Assembly (NCBI GenBank): GCA_002331255.1
Contig: DCZD01000024.1
Span: forward strand, 14,419-26,161
From: Acidimicrobiaceae bacterium UBA2093
GTDB taxonomy: Bacteria; Actinomycetota; Acidimicrobiia; Acidimicrobiales; Ilumatobacteraceae
Reading direction: 5' to 3'
Length of the DNA stretch: 11,743 nucleotides
The notes below the pieces were generated by a model. The model did no database searches. It was not told the DNA's origin and was given only the letters and a program-made list of their open reading frames with translations. Both the position numbers and the translations under genes were made by a program. This document shows, in pieces, positions 6,149-11,743 of this stretch; the first letter of the stretch is position 1, and every line of letters begins with the position of its first letter.

Positions 6149-7033
6149 ATGACCAGTCGGTCCCGCGTCCTTCGCTTGGCGACGCGCTCCAGTCTCCAAG
6201 CACGCACTCAGGCACAGGTCATCGCCGATTCAATCCGGGAACACGACCCCGAAATCAACGTTGAACTTGTCTTCGTCGACACCACCGGTGACCAGCGCGC
6301 AGATGTTCCCTTGCATGCAATCGGTGGACAAGGTGTGTTCGTCAAAGAGGTACAAAACGCCGTTCTCGATGGTCGTGCAGATGCAGCAGTGCACTCTGCG
6401 AAGGATTTGCCATCAGAAAATGTCGCAGGTCTCACGATTGCAGCATTCACGGAACGTCGTTCGGCGCAAGATGCATTGGTCGGACGTTCGCTCGACGAAC
6501 TCGCACTTGGTGCGACGGTGGCAACCGGATCGGTGCGACGTCGCGCACAGTTGTCCGTATTACGCCCAGATCTATCCTTCATGGAACTGCGCGGAAACAT
6601 TCCGACAAGACTCGAGCGCGTTCCTGAAGACGGTGCGATTGTCATGGCGGTTGCTGCGCTTGAAGTACTTGGAATGACGAATCGAATCGCACAAGTTCTC
6701 GATGTCGAATTGTGTGTGCCGATGGTTGGCCAGGGTTGTGTCGCGGTCGAAGCTCGTACAGACGATGCATTCCTTCGTGAGGTGCTTGGTCGCCTCGATC
6801 ATGCGGCGACCCGGCGTGCCGTAGAGGCCGAACGGGCATTTCTCGCAGAGCTCGGTGCAGGATGTTCACTTCCAGTGGCAGCACACCTCGATGTGCACGG
6901 AGTGTTTCACGCATTCATGGCTCGAGACGGAGAAGTGGTGCAATTGGCAGGCTCCATTGGTTCATCGGATGACCACAAAGTGGTTGGTGCCGGAATCGCC
7001 CACGAGTGTCGGCGACGCCTTCGCACACGGTGA
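6149..7033 (+). CDS. hemC: Porphobilinogen deaminase (hydroxymethylbilane synthase)
   Basis: HemC links four porphobilinogen units into linear hydroxymethylbilane, using a covalently bound dipyrromethane cofactor. The 294-residue product opens with LRLATRSSLQARTQAQ (8-23). It carries GGQGVFVKEVQNAVLDG (59-75) and the catalytic aspartate D86 in VHSAKDLPS (81-89). The pyrrole-binding segment ATGSVRRRAQL (125-135) and ELRGNIPTRL (146-155) follow, then VGQGCVAVEAR (193-203). The cofactor cysteine is C239 in GAGCSLPVAAHL (236-247). The frame is open further upstream to a GTG at 6101 inside hemA, but ATG 6149 matches the family N-terminus and lies 16 bases after the hemA stop. Stop-to-start distance to hemD is only 6 bases, which suggests co-translation of the two enzymes acting in sequence. 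Confidence 0.97.
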   Translation: MTSRSRVLRLATRSSLQARTQAQVIADSIREHDPEINVELVFVDTTGDQRADVPLHAIGGQGVFVKEVQNAVLDGRADAAVHSAKDLPSENVAGLTIAAFTERRSAQDALVGRSLDELALGATVATGSVRRRAQLSVLRPDLSFMELRGNIPTRLERVPEDGAIVMAVAALEVLGMTNRIAQVLDVELCVPMVGQGCVAVEARTDDAFLREVLGRLDHAATRRAVEAERAFLAELGAGCSLPVAAHLDVHGVFHAFMARDGEVVQLAGSIGSSDDHKVVGAGIAHECRRRLRTR

Positions 7034-7039
7034 CATTGC

Positions 7040-7792
7040 ATGACACGAAAGTTGTCCAACTGCACGGTGGTTGTCACTAGGGCGGCAGAGCAGAGTGCCG
7101 ATCTCACAGCAGCTCTTGAGGCGCATGGTGTCGCCGTGGTCGAAATGCCACTCATTGCCATTGACGAACCAGAAGATGACGGGGCAGAACGAGACAGAAC
7201 ACTGCACAACTTCACAGAATTCGAATGGATCGTCGTCACGTCACCGAATGGTGCCGGCCGAGTTCGCCCGTTCTTTGATGCACATGGTGCAGCAGGTGAC
7301 TTCTCAGAATTACCCAAAGTGGCAGCAGTAGGACTGGCGACCGAGCGAGCACTCGGTCATCCCGCTCAGTTGACCGCCGACCCCGCGCGAGCATCGGTGT
7401 TGATCGAAGAATTTCCGGAAGGTCGCGGTCATGTGTTGGTCGTGCAAGGTGAACGTGCCGGCAACGAGGTGGAAGTCGGATTACGTGCGAAGGGATGGTC
7501 GGTGACTCGGGTCAATGCATATCGAACCGTAACGCTCGAGCCAACGTTCGAACAACGCGAAGATGTTCGAACGGCCGATGCGGTGGTGTTTGCATCTGGG
7601 AGTGCGGTACAAGCATGGTTTGATTCATTTGGTGTCGATACGCCACCGGTCGTCGCATCGATCGGACCGGTCACCACGCGCACAGCCAACGATCTGGGCA
7701 TGCACGTGTCGACGACTGCGGAAGTTCAGACGGTCGTTGCCCTTGCTGATGCTGTCGTGTCAGCGCTCTTGGCTGACGAACAGACCTCCTGA
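7040..7792 (+). CDS. hemD: Uroporphyrinogen-III synthase
   Basis: HemD closes hydroxymethylbilane into uroporphyrinogen III while flipping ring D, the branch point towards heme, siroheme and corrinoids. The family is poorly conserved in sequence, so the call rests on weak motifs and on position. Visible features are VVVTRAAEQSADLTAAL (10-26), the segment WIVVTSPNGAGR (63-74), VVFASGSAVQAW (182-193) and VVASIGPVTTRTANDLG (204-220), the last being the most typical block. The length of 250 residues fits a stand-alone enzyme. In contrast to some actinobacteria, no fusion to a uroporphyrinogen methyltransferase is present. It starts 6 bases after hemC and ends 35 bases before the chosen hemB start. 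Confidence 0.93.
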   Translation: MTRKLSNCTVVVTRAAEQSADLTAALEAHGVAVVEMPLIAIDEPEDDGAERDRTLHNFTEFEWIVVTSPNGAGRVRPFFDAHGAAGDFSELPKVAAVGLATERALGHPAQLTADPARASVLIEEFPEGRGHVLVVQGERAGNEVEVGLRAKGWSVTRVNAYRTVTLEPTFEQREDVRTADAVVFASGSAVQAWFDSFGVDTPPVVASIGPVTTRTANDLGMHVSTTAEVQTVVALADAVVSALLADEQTS

Positions 7793-7827
7793 CCGAATCG
7801 CCCAGTCCGCCAATAGCCTTGGCTCCG

Positions 7828-8805
7828 ATGTTTCCCGTGTCGCGTCCTCGGCGTTTGCGAACCACAGCAGCGCTTCGGGAACTCACCGCTGAATCCCGAG
7901 TGCATGTGTCTGATCTCGTCGCACCAATGTTCGTACGTGAGGGCATCAACTCTCCGCAACCGATCGTCTCATTACCGGGCGTCGTTCAGCACACCATTCC
8001 CAGCCTCATCGAGGAAGTTCGCGCACTTGTCTCGCTCGGAGTGAAGGGCGTCATTCTCTTTGGTGTTCCTTCGACGAAAGACGATGTCGGCTCTGGTGCG
8101 TTCGACCCGAATGGCATAGCTCAGAAGGCTCTCCGTACGCTTCGTGACACGTTCCAAGACGACATCGCGATCATGTCTGATTTGTGTGTCGATGAATACA
8201 CGTCACATGGGCACTGCGGGGTGCTCGACACTTCCGGTCGGGTCGACAACGACGCGACGCTCGACATCTACTGTCGTACCGCACTCGCACAAGCCACGGC
8301 AGGTGCTCATGTCGTTGCACCGAGCGGAATGATGGACGGACAGGTCGGGGCGATTCGTGCCGCGCTCGATGCCGCTGGATTTGTTGATGTCGCGATCATG
8401 GCGTACTCGGCGAAGTATGCGTCGGCCGAGTACGGACCGTTCCGTGATGCTGTCGATGTACGCATCGCTGGTGGGGGTGACCGAAAGGGTTACCAACAAG
8501 ATTGGCGCAATGCACGCGAAGCTGTACGAGAGGTGCTTGAAGACATCGAGCAAGGTGCAGACATCGTCATGGTGAAGCCTGCACTTGCATATCTCGATGT
8601 CATTGCGGAAGTACGTCAGCTCACTCCGTTGCCACTGGCGGCGTATCACGTGAGCGGTGAGTACTCAATGTTGAAGGCCGCCGCCGCTAATGGTTGGATT
8701 GATCACGATGCGACGGCGCTCGAACATCTCGGTGCGATTAAGCGTGCCGGTGCTGACATCATCCTCACGTACCTCACTCGTTGGTATGCCGAGCACGTCT
8801 CATGA
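7828..8805 (+). CDS. hemB: Porphobilinogen synthase (5-aminolevulinate dehydratase)
   Basis: HemB condenses two 5-aminolevulinate molecules to porphobilinogen. With the start at ATG 7828 the protein has 325 residues and begins MFPVSRPRRLR, matching the family's RPRRLR opening. A TTG at 7819 would add only three residues. The Schiff-base lysines are K196 in AYSAKYASAEYGPFRDA (192-208) and K250 in MVKPALAYLDV (248-258). The metal loop reads SDLCVDEYTSHGHCG (117-131). The zinc-type enzymes carry Cys at the equivalents of 120, 122 and 130, while the magnesium type carries Ala, Asp and Asp. Here the pattern is C120, D122, C130, a mixed site. AYHVSGEYSMLKAAAANGW (272-290) is another typical block. 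The stop codon overlaps the hemL ATG by four bases, indicating translational coupling. Confidence 0.97.
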   Translation: MFPVSRPRRLRTTAALRELTAESRVHVSDLVAPMFVREGINSPQPIVSLPGVVQHTIPSLIEEVRALVSLGVKGVILFGVPSTKDDVGSGAFDPNGIAQKALRTLRDTFQDDIAIMSDLCVDEYTSHGHCGVLDTSGRVDNDATLDIYCRTALAQATAGAHVVAPSGMMDGQVGAIRAALDAAGFVDVAIMAYSAKYASAEYGPFRDAVDVRIAGGGDRKGYQQDWRNAREAVREVLEDIEQGADIVMVKPALAYLDVIAEVRQLTPLPLAAYHVSGEYSMLKAAAANGWIDHDATALEHLGAIKRAGADIILTYLTRWYAEHVS

Positions 8806-10157
8806 GTGGCTCCATCGGGTTCTGTGACCCGACCACGTGTGTCGCCGCCGGCTGCGACGCGGTCGTGTGTGTAGGAAAAGGGATTGCGTCGAACGAGCGC
8901 ATCTTCAACCGCTCAGCGCAGGTGATTCCGGGTGGCGTGAACTCGTCGATCCGTGCCTTCAAAGCAGTCGGTGGAACGCCATACATCGTCTCTCGAGCCA
9001 CCGGTGCGCATGTTTGGGACGTCGAGGGTCGAGAGCTGGTTGATCTCGTTCAAAGTTACGGGGCAGTCATTCTCGGTCATGCGCACCCGGCAATCGTCGC
9101 TGCGATTTCGGCCGCAGCAGTTGATGGCACGTCGTACGGAGCCCCGACCGCACGAGAGATGAAACTCGCCGAGGCAATCAGCGAGAGAGTGCCGTCATGC
9201 GAGATGGTGCGGTTCATGAACAGTGGCACCGAAGCCACGAGCACAGCGGTCCGACTCGCGCGTGGTTCCACTGGTCGTGACAAGATCGTCACATTCCATG
9301 GGAATTTCCATGGCGCGACCGATGCACTTCTTGCAGCGGGTGGAAGTGGTGTCGCCACGCTCGGTCTTCCAGGTACTGCAGGCGTGCCGAAAGAAGCAGT
9401 GGCGAACACATGGGTGTTGCCGTATAACGAAGTGCCGGCGCTCGAAAGCGATGTCGCCGCAGTCATCGTCGAGCCTGTCGCGGCAAATATGGGACTGGTC
9501 CCTCCCGCACCGGGATTCCTCGAAGGACTTCGCGCCGAATGCGACCGTGTCGGGGCACTCTTGGTGTTCGACGAAGTAATCACGGGCTTTCGACTAGGAC
9601 TTGGTGGTGCACAAGCAAAAGTCGATGTGCGGCCAGACCTCACATGTTTCGGGAAAGTCATTGGCGGTGGACTTCCGATTGGTGCCGTCGGTGGTCGTCG
9701 CGACATCATGTCGAACTTGTCACCGATTGGTGCGGTGTTCCACGCCGGAACACTGGCCGGAAACCCCATCGCGACTGCAGCAGGACTCGCTGTACTGAAT
9801 GAGTTGAATGCTGACTCGTACATGGAGTTGTCTGCGCGCGCACGACGACTGTCGGCAGTGCTCCGCGATGCGTGTGCCGCCGCACATGTTCCAGCTCAGT
9901 TTCCAGTATTCGGAACGCTCGTAGGTATGCACTTTGGTTCTGCTCTCAATGGACGAGCGCCATCGAACTTTGACGAGGCGAAGTCCACCGACGAGAGGCT
10001 CTTTGCTCGGGTGTTTCACGCAGCATTGTCACATGGGGTTGCTCTTGCCCCAGGTGCGTACGAGGCGTTGTTCGTGGGCCTTGCGCATACCGATGAAGTC
10101 ATCGACAAAATTGGTGAGCGCATGATGACCGCACTCACATCTGCAGCGCGGTCATAA
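8802..10157 (+). CDS. hemL: Glutamate-1-semialdehyde 2,1-aminomutase
   Basis: HemL is a PLP enzyme that moves the amino group of glutamate-1-semialdehyde to give 5-aminolevulinate. With the start at 8802 (ATGA overlap with the hemB stop) it has 451 residues, about 20-25 more than usual. Family motifs are PGGVNSSIRAF (43-53), YGAPTAREMKLAE (112-124), VRFMNSGTEATSTAVRLARG (136-155), LLVFDEVITGFRLG (253-266), the PLP lysine K285 in FGKVIGGGLPIGA (283-295) and HAGTLAGNPIATAAGLAVL (314-332). Similarity begins near residue 29 (ASNERIFNRSAQVIPGG). The preceding segment holds cysteines at 8, 13, 18 and 23, evenly spaced, which I do not know from HemL. An internal GTG at 8865, or a rarer start just before ASNER behind the AGGAAAAGGG run (8874-8883), would give the usual length. 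Function is secure; the start is not. Confidence 0.95.
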   Translation: MSGSIGFCDPTTCVAAGCDAVVCVGKGIASNERIFNRSAQVIPGGVNSSIRAFKAVGGTPYIVSRATGAHVWDVEGRELVDLVQSYGAVILGHAHPAIVAAISAAAVDGTSYGAPTAREMKLAEAISERVPSCEMVRFMNSGTEATSTAVRLARGSTGRDKIVTFHGNFHGATDALLAAGGSGVATLGLPGTAGVPKEAVANTWVLPYNEVPALESDVAAVIVEPVAANMGLVPPAPGFLEGLRAECDRVGALLVFDEVITGFRLGLGGAQAKVDVRPDLTCFGKVIGGGLPIGAVGGRRDIMSNLSPIGAVFHAGTLAGNPIATAAGLAVLNELNADSYMELSARARRLSAVLRDACAAAHVPAQFPVFGTLVGMHFGSALNGRAPSNFDEAKSTDERLFARVFHAALSHGVALAPGAYEALFVGLAHTDEVIDKIGERMMTALTSAARS

Positions 10158-10165
10158 TCGATGCG

Positions 10166-10786
10166 GTGAACACGAAAATCATTCGCCGAAATGTGGCTGC
10201 GGTACTCGGCATCGCAGGTTCGTTGGCAATCGTTGTTGCATCATTGGCGAGCAACAGGGCGAGTGATATGTCGCTCACGGTTATCTACAACAAGGTGGAT
10301 CTCATCGGGCGCGTTACTTCTGCAGTGGCAACTCAAGAGTGGTCCTCGGTAGGTGAAGTGACTACCGGCTTGATGACCGTGACGCTTTCGTCTGGTCGAG
10401 TCGTGAACATCGTGTCGGGAACACTCGTTGGTGCGAGCGGAGACGTAGGTAAATGTGATCCATCGTTCGTCACAGAGAAGTGCGTACTTCTTGCAGACAT
10501 GCTCGGAGATGCAGTGGTGTGGTTTGTCTTCGTGAAGGCTGATGAGGTTGCCCCGGATTCGACTCTTGTACTGCCCGGCCTCGTCGACATGCGGGAGAAC
10601 GGTGACTTCGGAGTGTTGCCCAATGGTTGGCAGGTCCCGCTCGCGACTCCGGTGAAGCGAACATGCGACTCCGCGCCGACCGTGTCACTGCGTGACTTCA
10701 TCAATCGTTATGCGGGTGCGGGGTCATCGTCGGTTATGTCGCTCGAGACTCAGGCTGTTGTCGAAGTTGTCTGCGTTGCGAATTGA
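10166..10786 (+). CDS. Secreted or membrane-anchored protein of unknown function
   Basis: I do not recognise this 206-residue protein. The start is GTG 10166, 8 bases after hemL; the nearby ATG 10161 runs straight into a stop. The N-terminus has a basic patch (KIIRR, residues 4-8) followed by a hydrophobic helix at about 9-28, that is a signal peptide or single membrane anchor. No lipobox cysteine is seen. The remainder, about 30-206, should lie outside the membrane. It looks rich in beta strands and contains four cysteines, C97, C106, C167 and C203, enough for two disulfides. Its close spacing after hemL suggests that it belongs to the heme operon transcript, but it has no CxxCH or other heme-binding motif that I can see. 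It converges with the flavoprotein gene, with only 9 bases between the stops. Confidence 0.75.
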   Translation: MNTKIIRRNVAAVLGIAGSLAIVVASLASNRASDMSLTVIYNKVDLIGRVTSAVATQEWSSVGEVTTGLMTVTLSSGRVVNIVSGTLVGASGDVGKCDPSFVTEKCVLLADMLGDAVVWFVFVKADEVAPDSTLVLPGLVDMRENGDFGVLPNGWQVPLATPVKRTCDSAPTVSLRDFINRYAGAGSSSVMSLETQAVVEVVCVAN

Positions 10787-10795
10787 TCTGATTTA

Positions 10796-11743
10796 TCAGG
10801 CGTTTGGTGCGAGACGCACGATCGCTGCCGCAGCCTTGTAGGCCGCTTCTGCCGGACCGATCTCGTCGGGTCGCAGAAGGTTCGCCATGATACGTAACAC
10901 CCATTCCATGAGGGTTCTACTTTGCATTCCCACGCGTGACAACTCGCGCATCAACGCAGGACGCCCAATCACTCGTGCGAATAGGCGGGCCACCTTGAAG
11001 TACTGGCCGTATTCGTCGTCGAGAAGAGTTGTGTACTGCTGAATGGCGCGTGGGTCCCCACTCACGAGTGCGTCATGGAGAACTTGTGCCGCCATACGCG
11101 CGGTTTCGTAGGCGTAGTCAATGCCCTCGCCGTTGAATGGGTTGACACTTCCTGCGGCGTCACCGATGACAATGTGAGTGCTACCGACTTTCGGGCCGAC
11201 GCTGCCACCCATCGGAATTCGTCCACTTGTAGCGCGACATGTCGGCGCGTCGGGGGTAATTCCCCAGTCGTCGGCGACCATGTGTGCATACGCATCGAGA
11301 ATCTGGGTCGTATTCACACTTTTGAAATCGCGGAAGGTCGAGAGCAGTCCGACTCCGATGTTGATGGTTCCGTCGCCAACGGGAAAGATCCATCCGTAGC
11401 CCGGCATCGATTTGCCGTTCTTGTCTTTCACATCGAGGGCCGACTCGATCCACGGCTCGGCATGACGGGGACTCTCCCAGTACGTGCGGATCGCAGTTCC
11501 GTATGGCCACTGTTTTGTGCGCGCGGTACCGAGCGCACGCCCGATGCGCGAATTAGCTCCGTCAGCGACAACTACGTACTTACTGCGAATCTCAAACGTC
11601 TGGTGCGAGAATTTGTCAGTCACGGTCGCACCACGCACAAAGCCAAGTTCGCTGATTGGTGCGTGTGCTTCGTGGCCTTGCAAAAGTCGTGCACCCGCCT
11701 GCTCCGCATTCTGCGCGACCATCATGTCGAGTTCGCGTCGACG
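10796..11743 (-). CDS. FAD-dependent oxidoreductase, geranylgeranyl reductase family (N-terminus outside window)
   Basis: Members of this family use FAD to reduce double bonds of prenyl chains, for example in menaquinone (MenJ of mycobacteria) or in geranylgeranyl lipids. The frame runs off the right edge, so the N-terminal FAD-binding GxGxxG segment is not visible. The first visible residues, RRRELDMMVAQNAEQAGARL, are internal: a basic RRREL stretch before a helix is typical of this family. Counting from the internal Met at 11725, motifs are VVVADGANSRIGRALG (51-66), YGWIFPVGDGTINIGVGLL (110-128) and GDAAGSVNPFNGEGIDYA (188-205), the last being the second FAD-binding motif. The C-terminal helical tail includes LMEWVLRIMANLL. 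In an actinobacterium a quinone-chain reductase is the most likely role, but phytol- or archaeal-type lipid substrates are not excluded. Confidence 0.9.
   Translation of the reverse strand, partial: RRRELDMMVAQNAEQAGARLLQGHEAHAPISELGFVRGATVTDKFSHQTFEIRSKYVVVADGANSRIGRALGTARTKQWPYGTAIRTYWESPRHAEPWIESALDVKDKNGKSMPGYGWIFPVGDGTINIGVGLLSTFRDFKSVNTTQILDAYAHMVADDWGITPDAPTCRATSGRIPMGGSVGPKVGSTHIVIGDAAGSVNPFNGEGIDYAYETARMAAQVLHDALVSGDPRAIQQYTTLLDDEYGQYFKVARLFARVIGRPALMRELSRVGMQSRTLMEWVLRIMANLLRPDEIGPAEAAYKAAAAIVRLAPNA

Noticed and set aside
8781..8801. TTG start for hemL inside hemB
   Set aside because: ATG 8802 overlapping the hemB stop is the better codon and position.
9077..9823. 248-codon minus-strand frame opposite hemL
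   Set aside because: Antisense shadow of a well-conserved gene; its product is low-complexity Ser/Ala/Pro/Thr-rich with no domain.
10788..10799. CTGAT-TT-ATCAG palindrome between the convergent genes as a bidirectional terminator
   Set aside because: As RNA it leaves only a 4-pair stem with a 4-base loop and no T-run, and it overlaps the stop codon of the flavoprotein gene.

Overview
The window looks like a chromosomal core-metabolism segment from an actinobacterium. Sequence style (moderate-to-high GC, GTG starts, few strong Shine-Dalgarno sites) and gene order (proC, then rex-hemA-hemC-hemD-hemB-hemL) fit Actinomycetota. A free-living aquatic member of Acidimicrobiia is my best guess, but that is inference. 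No mobile element, CRISPR array, rRNA or tRNA gene was recognised, and no gene looks broken.

Layout. The left edge (to 500) is the 3' part of proC, which makes proline. A 370-base non-coding stretch follows (501-870). It holds an AT-rich inverted repeat and a GC-rich cluster of three consecutive hairpins, which is the best candidate here for an unannotated structured RNA or leader. Next comes a plus-strand group: an S-adenosylmethionine hydrolase (DUF62 family), a possible 28-residue membrane peptide, and an AMP-forming acyl-CoA ligase. A seven-helix membrane protein of unknown function lies on the minus strand. Its 3' end overlaps the ligase by 21 bases, and its start faces rex across a 69-base divergent promoter region containing a Rex-box-like inverted repeat.

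From 4180 to 10786 lies a tightly packed plus-strand group: the redox sensor rex, then hemA, hemC, hemD, hemB and hemL, then a small secreted or membrane-anchored protein of unknown function. Together the heme genes cover glutamyl-tRNA to uroporphyrinogen III by the C5 route: HemA makes glutamate-1-semialdehyde, HemL makes 5-aminolevulinate, HemB makes porphobilinogen, HemC makes hydroxymethylbilane, and HemD closes the ring. Rex at the head suggests that tetrapyrrole supply is tied to the NADH/NAD+ ratio, as known for the rex-hemACD operon of Streptomyces. The right edge is the C-terminal part of a geranylgeranyl-reductase-type flavoprotein on the minus strand, converging on the last gene of the heme group.

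Most of the window is ordinary. The points worth a second look are the hairpin cluster at 715-811, the 28-codon membrane ORF, the Cys-rich N-terminal extension implied by the hemL start that overlaps hemB, the Cys-Asp-Cys metal site of HemB, the candidate Rex operator, and the unknown gene closing the heme operon.
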